Of a stretch of 64,000 nucleotides of DNA, positions 25,180-33,719 are shown piece after piece; position 1 is the stretch's first letter; each line of letters opens with the position of its first letter. Under the pieces are notes generated by a model. It ran no database searches. It had not been told where the DNA came from and saw nothing but the letters and a program-made list of their open reading frames with translations. A program made the position numbers and the translations under genes. The stretch is from UBA5018 sp947463165 (lineage in GTDB: Bacteria > Cyanobacteriota > Cyanobacteriia > PCC-6307 > Cyanobiaceae), in NCBI GenBank assembly GCA_943371245.1, contig CALRTY020000010.1:44710-108709 (forward strand). The letters are read 5' to 3'.

Positions 25180-25710
25180 TCAGCCGGGCTTGGCAAAGTG
25201 GCGGCGAATCTGGCCGGCCCAGTGGCGCGGCTGATCCTTGGGCATGGTGCGCAGGCTGAGCATGGACCGGGCCAGGGCTGGCCCGCCCCGCTTCAAGACA
25301 GCGCCCAGGTGCCAGAGCACCGCTAGAGCCAGCCCCAGCCAGGCCAGCAGGTGAAGCAGATAAATGCCCTGCTGCAATTCACCCTGCCGCAGCCAGTCTT
25401 CGTTCATCAACTTGCCGCTGCCCACCGCCAGCAGCAGGGCCAGCAGTGCTGCGGCGTTGCCGGGGCGTTGGAGGCGACGCAGCCCCAGGCTGATGGCATA
25501 GATGCCAAATAGCAGCGCCAGGGGCCAGAGGATCACCCCAAGGCTGCCGTGGATGTCGATCCAGTCTCCGGACAGGTTTAGCGGCAGACGGCCCCAGCGG
25601 CCGTCGAAGCGGCTGTACACCACCAGGCCGCTGAGCCAGGCCGCCAGCACCAGCAGAGCGGTGGCGCCATGCAGTAACCGCAACAGAGAAGGCTGGTAGG
25701 GACGGGGCAT
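25180..25710 (-). CDS. Cytochrome b561-like membrane protein
   Basis: 176-residue four-helix membrane protein of the bacterial b561/Ni-Fe-hydrogenase cytochrome b type. Candidate haem ligands are His 14 (LLHGATALL), His 54 (IDIHGSLGV), His 120 (LLHLLAWLG) and His 134 (LWHLGAVL), placed two by two in helices as expected for di-haem b561. It would transfer electrons in the plasma or thylakoid membrane; the donor is unknown. It stands alone, with 213 bases of intergenic DNA to the exonuclease gene. Confidence 0.82.
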   Translation of the reverse strand: MPRPYQPSLLRLLHGATALLVLAAWLSGLVVYSRFDGRWGRLPLNLSGDWIDIHGSLGVILWPLALLFGIYAISLGLRRLQRPGNAAALLALLLAVGSGKLMNEDWLRQGELQQGIYLLHLLAWLGLALAVLWHLGAVLKRGGPALARSMLSLRTMPKDQPRHWAGQIRRHFAKPG

Positions 25711-25875
25711 CGGCGCCAGCTTGGCATCGACTATGTAGATGCAGATACAATTAGCACAACATCAACTCAGAACAGCCAGGCGAATCAGAAGCGGGCACAA
25801 AAATCTGGTTGTTGCTGCAGCCCACTAGTAGGGCCATAGATAAGACCAGATACTTGGCACGGCCCGGAGCTCGCC

Positions 25876-25922
25876 CCCAAACTGCCAACTAGCCACCAAC
25901 TAGCTGCCAACTAGCTGCCAGG
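25876..25922. repeat. Short tandem repeat beside the exonuclease stop
   Basis: Degenerate 12-base units of the type ccaactagctgc, three to four copies, ending at the 3' end of the minus-strand exonuclease gene. Confidence 0.65.
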
Positions 25923-25923
25923 C

Positions 25924-26961
25924 CTAGGCGCACACCGGCTGGACGGGAAAGGGAAGTGAGCGGGCCTCCCGCTCACTGAGCCGACGACTCCAGGCCCCGG
26001 CCACCGGATCATTCCAGCGGAAACCGGCCTGCTTGGCTCGGAAGCGTTCGGCATAGGGCAGCTGGGCGCAAAACAACTGGCGCGGCTCCTGGGCCTCCAC
26101 CAGCAGCTGTTCGAGCTGCTCGCAGCGCTCCAGCACCTGCACCAGGTAAATGCAATCCGTGAGGGCCCGATGGGCGGCCCACACCGGCACGCCGTAGGCC
26201 AGGGCCAGGGCTTGTACCGAGGGGCGGGGCTTCAGATGGCGATCGTCGGGCCAACGGATGTCGTCCATCGAGCAGATCCAGGGGAGATCCAGGGCCGGCA
26301 GCGGCTCGATGCCAAACCACTGACGATCGAAGGCGGCGTTGTGGGCCAGCACCGCATCGGCGCTGGAAACCATGGCAGCCAGCATCTGCAGCGACTGCCG
26401 CCAGGGCTGCTCCAAGCGGGTAACCGCCGGATCGATCCCATTCACGTGTCGCGCCGGATTGGCGCTAGCCGGCAGCAGAAAGGACAACTGGCTCAACACC
26501 GCCCGATGGGGCACGTCAAACAGCACGGCACCCACCTCGAGACACTTGCCGCTGGCGGGATCCAGGCCGGAGGTTTCGGTATCGACGATCAGCAGACGCA
26601 CCGGACAGCCAAAGGCCGCAGGTTCAGGCTCAGCGATTAACGCGGGCCCAACAACCGCAGTGCATTCACCATCAGAGGCACAATCGCCGGTAGATTCCGC
26701 AGGCAATTCTCCGATTGATTCTGCAGTCAACTCTGCAGTCGATTCCGCAGGCAATTCTCCGATTGATTCGGCGGTTAACTCTGTGGTCGCCGGGTCTGAA
26801 GTTGGCTCCACCGGCTCCGCAGGCGACTGGCGCGACGCGGCCGGGGGCGGCGGCTCGGGCTGGGATTCGGGCTGGGGATTGGCCGCCAGCAGTCCCAGCA
26901 GGTCCTGCTGTTGCCAGAGGCTGGACTGGTGGACCATGGCGGCAACGGCGGACTCTTTCAT
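25924..26961 (-). CDS. DnaQ-type 3'-5' exonuclease with repetitive N-terminus
   Basis: DEDDh exonuclease domain in the C-terminal 225 residues: ExoI LLIVDTETSGLD (Asp and Glu near 127 and 129), ExoII LAHNAAFDRQWF near 206, ExoIII AAHRALTDCIYL near 264. The first 115 residues are a disordered Pro/Glu/Ser region with the tandem repeat ELTAESIGELPAES. The family includes the polymerase proofreading subunit and the free exonucleases RNase T and ExoX; context does not decide. The start MKESAVAAM at 26961 is preferred to a long upstream extension that runs antisense to prxQ. It is divergent from prxQ with a 60-base gap. Confidence 0.85.
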   Translation of the reverse strand: MKESAVAAMVHQSSLWQQQDLLGLLAANPQPESQPEPPPPAASRQSPAEPVEPTSDPATTELTAESIGELPAESTAELTAESIGELPAESTGDCASDGECTAVVGPALIAEPEPAAFGCPVRLLIVDTETSGLDPASGKCLEVGAVLFDVPHRAVLSQLSFLLPASANPARHVNGIDPAVTRLEQPWRQSLQMLAAMVSSADAVLAHNAAFDRQWFGIEPLPALDLPWICSMDDIRWPDDRHLKPRPSVQALALAYGVPVWAAHRALTDCIYLVQVLERCEQLEQLLVEAQEPRQLFCAQLPYAERFRAKQAGFRWNDPVAGAWSRRLSEREARSLPFPVQPVCA

Positions 26962-27021
26962 CGTCTCAGGCGCTGCGGCCACTGGTCTGTCTAGGGTGCA
27001 ACCGGAACCCACCCCACCTCG

Positions 27022-27480
27022 ATGACCCTGGCCGTCGGCGACCGCGCTCCGCTCATCCAGCTTGCCGACCAGGGCGGCCTCGAGCGCCGCAGCGATCAAC
27101 TGCAGGGCAAGGCCCTGGTGCTGTTCTTCTATCCCAAGGACGACACGCCGGGCTGCACCAACGAGGTCTGCGCCTTCCGCGACAGCTACGCCGACCTGCA
27201 GGCCCTGGGGGCGGAGGTGTGGGGCGTAAGCGGCGACGATGCCTCCAGCCATCAGCGCTTTGCCCAGCGCCACAACCTGCCTTTCCCGCTGCTGGTGGAC
27301 CGGGGCAACAACCTGCGCCGGGCCTTCCAGGTGCCGAGCGTGCTGGGCCTGCTGCCGGGTCGGGTCACCTACGTGATCGACGCCGACGGCATAATTAAAC
27401 ATATTTTTAATAACCTGCTCGACGGCCCGGCCCATCGCCGCGAGGCGATTGAAGCCCTGCGCCGACTGCAGGCCCACTGA
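27022..27480 (+). CDS. bcp: Peroxiredoxin Q (bacterioferritin comigratory protein)
   Basis: Thiol peroxidase reducing H2O2 and organic peroxides, recycled by thioredoxin. The motif FFYPKDDTPGCTNEVCAFRD places the peroxidatic Cys at 45 and the resolving Cys at 50, the five-residue spacing of atypical 2-Cys PrxQ. Then GVSGDDASSHQRFAQRHNLPFPLLVD follows the family exactly. The length of 152 residues is normal. The DUF1350 gene starts six bases after the stop, so the two are probably cotranscribed. Confidence 0.95.
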   Translation: MTLAVGDRAPLIQLADQGGLERRSDQLQGKALVLFFYPKDDTPGCTNEVCAFRDSYADLQALGAEVWGVSGDDASSHQRFAQRHNLPFPLLVDRGNNLRRAFQVPSVLGLLPGRVTYVIDADGIIKHIFNNLLDGPAHRREAIEALRRLQAH

Positions 27481-27485
27481 AGCCC

Positions 27486-28226
27486 ATGGCTCGTTGGCGC
27501 CAGTTGGGGGAGCTCTGGCTGCTGGAGCCCAGCGGTGCCTGTAACGGCACCCTGCAGTTCATCGGTGGCAGCTATCTGGCGGCCACACCCCAGCTGAGCT
27601 ATCGGCGCCTGCTGGAGTCGCTGGCCAGGCGCCACTGGCGCATCCTGGCCTGGAGTTACGTGCCCGGTTTCGACCACCAGGCCCAGGCCAATGCCGCCTG
27701 GCGCCAGTTCCGGCTGCAGCGCCAGTCCACAGCTGGCCCGCTACTGCGACTGGGCCACAGCCTGGGCTGCAAGCTGCACCTGCTGGCTCCAGATGGGGGT
27801 CGAGCCTGCGATGGGCTGGTGGCCCTGAGCTTTAACAATTTTTCCGCCGAGCGCTCGGTGCCGCTGCTGGCCGAACTGGGCCAACAATTCCAGTTCCGCA
27901 GTGAATTCAGTCCATCGCCGGAGCAAACCCTGGAGCTGGTGGGGCGCAGCTACGGCCAGCCCCGCAATTTACTGGTGCGTTTCAACCGCGATGAGCTCGA
28001 CCAAAGCGCCAGGTTGCTGGGATCGCTGCGCCAGCGGCCCCAGGATCGCAGCCAATTGCTGGAGTTGCCCGGCGATCACCTCACCCCGGCCAGTGCCGGC
28101 CTACGTCGCCAACTACTGGGCAACTGGGCCGATGACCCCAGCCGCCAGCGGGCCGTCGACCAGCTGGCCGAAGCGATCGGCCACTGGTCATTGCAACCCA
28201 GCGATCAATCCACCAGACCGCAGTAG
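27486..28226 (+). CDS. DUF1350-family protein (alpha/beta-hydrolase-like)
   Basis: 246-residue protein of a family restricted to cyanobacteria and plastids. Typical blocks are LQFIGGSYLAATPQLSYRRL at the N-terminus, LRLGHSLGCKLHLL (a GHSLG nucleophile-elbow-like motif near residue 97) and LSFNNFSAERSVPLL. The GHSLG pattern suggests an alpha/beta-hydrolase fold, but no substrate is known. It follows prxQ and converges on a phosphoribosyltransferase gene across a G-rich repeat. Confidence 0.82.
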   Translation: MARWRQLGELWLLEPSGACNGTLQFIGGSYLAATPQLSYRRLLESLARRHWRILAWSYVPGFDHQAQANAAWRQFRLQRQSTAGPLLRLGHSLGCKLHLLAPDGGRACDGLVALSFNNFSAERSVPLLAELGQQFQFRSEFSPSPEQTLELVGRSYGQPRNLLVRFNRDELDQSARLLGSLRQRPQDRSQLLELPGDHLTPASAGLRRQLLGNWADDPSRQRAVDQLAEAIGHWSLQPSDQSTRPQ

Positions 28227-28333
28227 CCGCGAATAGTTTCAACTGTTCAAACCAAAACCAATCCACCCAGAACATAAGGTCGCCAGCCACTGGATTACCA
28301 GGCGATAAGACAAGCACCGATCAAGCCATGCAA

Positions 28334-28411
28334 GGTAGGGAGGGAGGTAGGGAGGTAGGGAGGGAGGGAGGTAGGCAGGTAGGCAGGTAGGCAGGTAGGC
28401 AGGTAGGCAGG
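28334..28411 (+). repeat. G-rich tetranucleotide repeat
   Basis: About 78 bases of ggtaggga and ggtaggca units. The first half contains many GGG runs at short spacing, suited to G-quadruplex formation on the plus strand. It lies between two converging genes. Confidence 0.9.
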
Positions 28412-28435
28412 AAATGATTAGCATTTACAGCCTTT

Positions 28436-29125
28436 TCAAACAAGCCGCCATGGCTTATTTACGCCAGAAAGCAGCGCTATCACATCTTCGTCACTAAGTT
28501 GCTCGAAGGAGCTATAATAGCAACCAACTGCAATCAGATTATCAACAGACGACAGCACAATGGCATCATTTACCAATTGTCGAATACCAGGTAGCGCCGC
28601 CGCTGCCACCACGGGAACAGCCAAAATCAACCTGCTTGGCGACAGCTGCCGCAATGACAATAGCGCCGCTTTAACTGTTAGGCCCGTGGCGATGCCATCA
28701 TCCACCACAATCAGATCTCGTTTACTCAGGGCATCCGGAGCTGCATCGCCGAACAATCGCTTACGGCGCACCAGCTCCCGCCGCTCTGACTCTAGAATCT
28801 GCCTCCGTAGTTCTGGATACTTTTCTAGATAATTAACTATTTCTGGATCCCAAAGCACCACATCATCGCCGGCAATTGCTCCGATGGCGAACTCTGGATT
28901 AGAAGGCAAAGTAAGCTTACGCACCGCCCAAGTGGTGAGCGGTAAACCTAGTTTTCGTGCCATAACTGCTGCCACTGCCACACCGCCCCGGGGCAGTGCC
29001 ACCACAATTGCCGACTTATCCCGCAGTCCCTGCATAGACAGGCGCGCAGCCAATCGTGCGGCCAATTCCTCGCCAGCCGCGGCGCGATCCAGCCAATATT
29101 GACGAGTCCCCAACCTACTGGCCAT
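28436..29125 (-). CDS. Phosphoribosyltransferase-domain protein
   Basis: 229-residue type I PRTase-fold protein. Key motifs are IVVALPRGGVAVAAVMARKL near residue 40 and the PRPP-binding loop LIVVDDGIATGLTVKAAL near residue 140. It matches the stand-alone PRTase family often annotated as predicted phosphoribosyltransferase, also found fused to dienelactone-hydrolase-like domains; the natural substrate is not known. A Leu/Arg-rich N-terminus precedes the domain. It is AT-richer than the surrounding core genes and isolated by repeats on both sides. Confidence 0.8.
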   Translation of the reverse strand: MASRLGTRQYWLDRAAAGEELAARLAARLSMQGLRDKSAIVVALPRGGVAVAAVMARKLGLPLTTWAVRKLTLPSNPEFAIGAIAGDDVVLWDPEIVNYLEKYPELRRQILESERRELVRRKRLFGDAAPDALSKRDLIVVDDGIATGLTVKAALLSLRQLSPSRLILAVPVVAAAALPGIRQLVNDAIVLSSVDNLIAVGCYYSSFEQLSDEDVIALLSGVNKPWRLV

Positions 29126-29878
29126 CTGAGTTACCGGCGAACTTGGTTACTGACGATCTTGGTTACTGGACATCTGAGGAGCTGGCAAATTTGGCTACTG
29201 ACGATCTTGGCCACTAGACACCTGTGCAGCTGTTCATGACGCCATTGCTTGCATGCTTGTACTTTACTTTTTACAAAATAGGCTAGAGATTTTAGTCGTC
29301 AGACAATAACAGCAAAGATGCCATAAAAATGCGCCGAAATTGCAGACAACTCATCGCCCATGGCCTGTCGCCCAATGGGCAATCGCCAAAGCGGCGGCGC
29401 CTACCGCTGGGAAATAAACCCAAGCAAATCGTGAGCAATCTCCAACTAGGTAAGTCCGAGGAAGACTCTAGAAAATCGTCATTTCTGCGACCCCGTCAGT
29501 TGAGAGCACAGGTAACCTCGAAAAATCTCAAATCCTACTGATGCTGCGCCGCGATATTCCGCAAGATACTTTTAATTTTCCTGATTTGCCTGCTGATTTA
29601 CTTGGGCGAATTAATCTTTGAGCCATTGCAGCATCAGGGCTCACTTGGTAGTCGGCATGGGTTTTCAGGGCTTCTTTAGCCATGGCGCAGCTTTTCCAGA
29701 ACTTCCATTAGGGCACCTCGAAAAATTGCCAATTTCGCTCGCCAGAGCCAGGTTCAGACCAGTTGCCGCAATGCTTCTGATGGCATGGCATCAATTGACC
29801 CTGGTATTTTTCAAGGTGCCCATTAGCCACAGTGCGCTTTCAACCAGAGCTTTCCGAATCCATTAGCCAAATACACGC
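29126..29878. other. Gene-free repeat-rich stretch
   Basis: About 750 bases with no convincing gene. It begins with direct repeats of gttactgacgatcttgg type (29140-29215), contains a segment at 29463-29560 resembling the inverted-repeat element at 41230, and a MITE-like element at 29711-29821. Confidence 0.6.
29711..29821. mobile_element. MITE-like element, family A copy 1
   Basis: 111-base element bounded by imperfect terminal inverted repeats gggcacctcgaaaaat and attttt caaggtgccc (about 15 of 16 positions match). The core ccagttgccgcaatgcttct recurs in the copy at 41371 and, without matching ends, near 59490. No coding capacity. Confidence 0.65.
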
Positions 29879-30565
29879 CTACAACGAGTTGCCAGAATCA
29901 ACGGTCACTTCGGCTATACCATCTTGATCAACCTGGGGCCTTGGCTCAAAGCGTTCTATTAATCTGGGAATTAGCAATATCAGCACCAAAAGCAGCAGGG
30001 CTCCCAAGCCCAGTTCCACCACCCCCTTGGCCATGCTTTGGAAGGGGATCCAGCGGCCCCCGAGCCAGGCCAGGCTCACCATAGTGCTGGCCCAAACCAG
30101 GGCACCTGCGCTATTGCAAAGCAAGAAACGGCGATAAGGCATACCCACTGCACCGGCCATGGGCCCAGCAATCACCCGCAGCACCGCCACAAAACGCCCC
30201 AGAAACACAGACTTCCCGGCATGAACCAAAAACCTGCCCCGCAAGCTCTCCATCTGCTCATCTGACTGGCGCAGCAACCGTCCCAGCTTCAACATTGCGG
30301 CCCAGCCAAGTCGTCTACCAAGCCAGTAACCCAGGTTGTCGCCGAGGATGGCGCCGCTAGCAGCGGCACCAACAACTCCCATCAAGTTCAACTGACCACT
30401 ACCTGCTGCATACCCCCCTAGCAGGGTTATGGTTTCCCCCGGCAATGGTAAACCAGCATTTTCTAGCAGCATTGCCACGAACACCAGCCCGTAGCCCCAC
30501 TGCTGTAGCAGGGCAGATTCCCGTAGCAGGGCAGATATAGTTGTGGAATCAAACAGATCAACCAT
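29879..30565 (-). CDS. DedA/VTT-family membrane protein
   Basis: 228-residue integral membrane protein of the DedA (SNARE-associated/VTT) family, linked to undecaprenyl-phosphate or lipid flipping and envelope homeostasis. The re-entrant motif FVAMLLENAGLPLPGETI near residue 30 and GDNLGYWLGRRLG near 95 are diagnostic, with GRFVAVLRVIAGPMAGAVGM at about 123-142. The C-terminus is a membrane span followed by a charged tail. It ends 57 bases after the MITE-like element at 29711-29821. Confidence 0.9.
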   Translation of the reverse strand: MVDLFDSTTISALLRESALLQQWGYGLVFVAMLLENAGLPLPGETITLLGGYAAGSGQLNLMGVVGAAASGAILGDNLGYWLGRRLGWAAMLKLGRLLRQSDEQMESLRGRFLVHAGKSVFLGRFVAVLRVIAGPMAGAVGMPYRRFLLCNSAGALVWASTMVSLAWLGGRWIPFQSMAKGVVELGLGALLLLVLILLIPRLIERFEPRPQVDQDGIAEVTVDSGNSL

Positions 30566-30654
30566 GGATTCTAATAATCAATCGAGACCAAAATGAAATT
30601 CATCGAGCTGGATCCTGAACCGTCACAGAACTAAAAGTCTGGCGCAACCAGTGA

Positions 30655-31161
30655 TCACAGCGCGGCCAACTGGCTGAGCCGCAGCACCAGGTCGGCGATC
30701 GATTCATCCTTGGCGGGATTGGCGGCCGAGCTCACCAGTTGGCGCCCCACCACGTGGGCGCCCAGATGGGCCAACTGCAGCCGCAGGGCCACCATCAGGG
30801 TGTGGCCGCCACCGCCGGAGTGGCTGGCGATGGCGATCGGTCGGCTGTTGAACAGGGCCCGAAAGTCGTCGCCCTGTACCGACAGCCAGGCGATGGCGCT
30901 GGTGAGCACCGGCGGAATCGAGCCGTTGTATTCCGGGGCGCAGATCAGCCAACGCGGCGCGGCGCTCAGCTGGGCCTGCAGCCCCGCCAGGGCGGCTGGT
31001 GTGCCGGCAGCCAGGGCGCGGGGCGTGAACAGGGGCAAGGCCACAGCCGTCAGATCCAGCACCTCGCTGCTGAAGCCCTGGGCACGCCCCGCCGCCGCGC
31101 AGCGCTCGGCAAGCAGCAGGTTTTTGCCATTGCTGGCGGCGATAACGAGCAGATCGGTCAT
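30655..31161 (-). CDS. NADPH-dependent FMN reductase
   Basis: 168-residue flavodoxin-like reductase. The sequence begins MTDLLVIAASNGKNLLLAERCAA; the FMN-contacting loop is LICAPEYNGSIPPVLTSAIAW, followed by RPIAIASHSGGGGHTLM. The ATG at 31161 is preferred over an upstream frame of 18 Pro/Ser-rich residues. It is divergent from arsS; flavin reductases of this family often neighbour arsenic genes, but the spacing and opposite strand make a functional link uncertain. Confidence 0.88.
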   Translation of the reverse strand: MTDLLVIAASNGKNLLLAERCAAAGRAQGFSSEVLDLTAVALPLFTPRALAAGTPAALAGLQAQLSAAPRWLICAPEYNGSIPPVLTSAIAWLSVQGDDFRALFNSRPIAIASHSGGGGHTLMVALRLQLAHLGAHVVGRQLVSSAANPAKDESIADLVLRLSQLAAL

Positions 31162-31207
31162 GGCGGCGCAGTTGAGGCTGGGGGGCAAGGTCCCAGGATG
31201 GCGGCTC

Positions 31208-31242
31208 GGGGGCAACCCCCCACTAGCAGCAAAGTTGCCCCC
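31208..31242. promoter_or_regulatory. Inverted repeat in the divergent arsS/FMN-reductase region
   Basis: Arms gggggcaac and gttgccccc separated by about 17 bases. No T-tract, so an operator or a structured leader is as likely as a terminator. Confidence 0.35.
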
Positions 31243-31387
31243 GGTCGGTGCATTGGAAGATGAGGTGCATTGGAGGATGGCTTGATCGGCCAGGGCGAGG
31301 CCCAGGGCCTGGCCCTTGAACCCAGGCAGTTACCGCCCCTGATCCCAGCCTGCAGATTTCAGACCCCACCCGCATGCCCCCCAGCTT

Positions 31388-32392
31388 GTGATCCCCCAGT
31401 CTCCAAAGCTTGCTGAGCAGCCGGCCCCCAACCAGCCATCACCCGAGAGGCCAGCGGCGATGTTCCCGCCGCTGCGGCGCGGCGGCCTCACCACCCTGCA
31501 GGTGAACCTCGGCTATCGCTGCAATCAGGCCTGCAGCCACTGCCACGTAAACGCCGGCCCCAGCCGCAGCGAGATGATGGCTGGGGCCACCCTGGCCCTG
31601 ATCCCTGCGGTGCTCGCCGCCCGCGGCATCGCCTGTCTGGATCTCACCGGTGGTGCGCCCGAGCTGCATCCCCAGTTCCGCGAGTTGGTGCTGGCCGTGC
31701 GCCGCCAGGGGGTGCGGGTGATCGATCGCTGCAATCTCACCATCCTCCAGGAACCAGGCCAGGAGGATCTGGCTGATTTTCTGGCCGACCAGGGCGTCGA
31801 GGTGGTGGCCTCGCTGCCCTGCTATCTGCAGGCCAACGTCGATCGTCAGCGGGGCGATGGCGTGTTCGAGCGCAGCATCGCCGGCCTGCGTCAGCTCAAT
31901 GCCCTCGGCTATGGCCAGCAGGGCTCCGGCCTGGAGCTGCATCTGGTGTTCAACCCCCAGGGGGCCAGCCTGCCGCCGCCTCAGGCCCGCCTGGAGGCCG
32001 ACTACCGCCGGGTATTGGCAGCAGAGTTCGGCCTGGTGTTCAACCACCTCTATGCCCTGGCCAACATGCCGATCCAGCGCTTTGCCGCAGTGTTGCGGGC
32101 CAGTGGGGAGCTGGAGGCCTATCAACAATTGCTGGAAGCAAGCCATCGCCCCGCCAATCTCGATCAGGTGATGTGTCGCTCCCTGCTGAGTGTGGATTGG
32201 CAGGGCTACCTCTATGACTGCGACTTCAATCAACAACTGCAGCTACCGCTCGGCATCGAAGCAGCACCGCGACGCCAGCTGCGGGATTTGTTGGTCTGGG
32301 ATCCCCTTGGCCAAGCCATCACCGTGGGTCGCCACTGTTACGGCTGCACTGCCGGTAGCGGCTCCAGCTGCGGCGGTGCCCTGGCCGACTGA
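31388..32392 (+). CDS. arsS: Radical SAM protein ArsS (arsenosugar biosynthesis)
   Basis: Radical S-adenosylmethionine enzyme of the arsenosugar pathway. The cluster motif is CNQACSHC with Cys 45, 49 and 52 (CX3CX2C), followed by CLDLTGGAPELHPQFRELV. The C-terminal part has the family cysteines in VMCRSLLSVDW, LYDCDFNQQL and HCYGCTAGSGSSCGG. An ATG at 31460 (residue 25) is the likelier start if the Pro/Ser-rich lead is untranslated. arsM or other arsenic genes are not in the window; the enzyme would join an adenosyl group to methylated arsenic. Confidence 0.88.
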   Translation: MIPQSPKLAEQPAPNQPSPERPAAMFPPLRRGGLTTLQVNLGYRCNQACSHCHVNAGPSRSEMMAGATLALIPAVLAARGIACLDLTGGAPELHPQFRELVLAVRRQGVRVIDRCNLTILQEPGQEDLADFLADQGVEVVASLPCYLQANVDRQRGDGVFERSIAGLRQLNALGYGQQGSGLELHLVFNPQGASLPPPQARLEADYRRVLAAEFGLVFNHLYALANMPIQRFAAVLRASGELEAYQQLLEASHRPANLDQVMCRSLLSVDWQGYLYDCDFNQQLQLPLGIEAAPRRQLRDLLVWDPLGQAITVGRHCYGCTAGSGSSCGGALAD

Positions 32393-32941
32393 GCTGATGA
32401 ACTAGGCCAGGGAAGCAAGACCGGCAAAACCTGAGGGACCAGCTATCAACCAGCTACCAAGCTCTGGGGCGCCAGGGCTCGCTTGATCAGTGGCTTTAAC
32501 TTGATTTGCGGCCTGGGATTGATTTGCGATCTAAAATTTTAGCGTCTTCTAGAGGTTCTGCCGGGCTTTGTCACCAACGGCTGTCGCTCCAAGGCGAGCG
32601 GCTGTTGCCCCGAGGCCATCAGTAGCCGCCCCATGCCAATTTGCTTATCAGATCCAGTTTGTTGACCTGATGATCTGGAGCCCATATCCACCTGTTGGCC
32701 TGGCATTGTGAGTTATTGCTCCCCAGCCGGTTGATGCCAGCCCCCCCGTCGCTCGCCCGATGCGGCGATATTTTTTTCGCTGGAGTTATGGCTGGTGCTG
32801 TTACTGCTGGCGGCGTTATCTCTGAAAGTGCCATGGCTGGCGGTGATCTGGGCCCAGCGGGCCTGAATGGCGCAGTCGATCTGCATAGCGCAGGCCTAAA
32901 TGGGGCAGGTTTTAGCCGGGCTGGCCTAGGGATGGTGGGCC
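32393..32941. other. Stretch without a convincing gene
   Basis: About 550 bases after arsS. A plus-strand frame at 32695-32952 reads partly like pentapeptide repeats (AGLNG, VDLHS, AGLNG, AGFSR, AGLGM), but it is short and runs into the next gene. Nothing else is recognisable. Confidence 0.4.
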
Positions 32942-33535
32942 TTGCCGGTTGATCCGCGCCCGCTGCTGCTGGCCCTGCTGCTGCTGGCACCATGGCGACC
33001 GCTGCCCGCCTTGGCGGTCAGCGAGCGAACGGAGCGGCCGGTGGCGGTGTGCGTGGTGGCGCCGCGGGTGGAAGCGATTGACCGGGGCGACGCCCGCGGC
33101 GTGGTGCCTGTACCAGATCCCCAGTTGGTGGTGGTGGAGCCGCTGCAGGAGCTGCGCATCGAGCGGGGGGGGCAGTTGGTGTGGCATCTCGAGTCGAGTG
33201 CTGGTCGCCCGATCCGGGGGCCCTTAACCTGGCCCGTGGCGCCGATTGCCGCCGGTGAGTCGCTCAGCTTGCGGCTGCGCCCGCTAAATGCCCCCGTTGG
33301 GGCGTTTGCCCACGTGGAGCTGATCGGTGCCACCCCCGATCGCATGCAGGCTGCGGCTGGTTTGATCAGCAGCCTGGGGAGAAAGCCAGCCGCCTGGCTC
33401 GCAGCCATCGATGCGGCCCTGGTGGCCAACGATGTCCCCCTGGCCTGGTCGCTGTTGTTTCACGCCGCGGTACCCCGCGACCCGGAGCTAGAAGGCCTCC
33501 GCCAGGAGGTGGTGCGCCGGGGCTGCGGCGACTGA
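32942..33535 (+). CDS. Secreted protein of unknown function
   Basis: 197-residue protein with a likely signal peptide (LLLALLLLAPWRPLPALAVS, cleavage near residue 25). The mature part has VVAPRVEAIDRGDARGVVP, a beta-rich middle (ELRIERGGQLVWHLES) and a helical C-terminus (AWSLLFHAAVPRDPELEGL). The start is a TTG. It lies upstream of the UmuD-like gene with 184 bases between them. No family recognised. Confidence 0.6.
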   Translation: MPVDPRPLLLALLLLAPWRPLPALAVSERTERPVAVCVVAPRVEAIDRGDARGVVPVPDPQLVVVEPLQELRIERGGQLVWHLESSAGRPIRGPLTWPVAPIAAGESLSLRLRPLNAPVGAFAHVELIGATPDRMQAAAGLISSLGRKPAAWLAAIDAALVANDVPLAWSLLFHAAVPRDPELEGLRQEVVRRGCGD

Positions 33536-33719
33536 CCAACTGCGACCGACCAGCCGCGGCGCTACCGAAAGACGGCGACCAGCAACAGAGACGCGACTGG
33601 TTTATTTGTACTATCCAGATGGCGTTGGAGGTGCGGGCTTTGGCGTGCGGCTGCTGGGAGGCGGGGGGAATCCTCTGGTATCGGGACCTGACCTGGAGGC
33701 CTGAAATGGGGGGCCTGAC

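Noticed and set aside
29329..29541. 70-codon plus-strand frame after the phosphoribosyltransferase
   Set aside because: Basic low-quality sequence that overlaps the family B repeat fragment; unlikely to be coding.
32695..32952. Pentapeptide-repeat-like frame AGLNG/VDLHS/AGFSR
   Set aside because: Only about six units with a slip, no start context, and an equally open antisense frame; not enough to call a gene.
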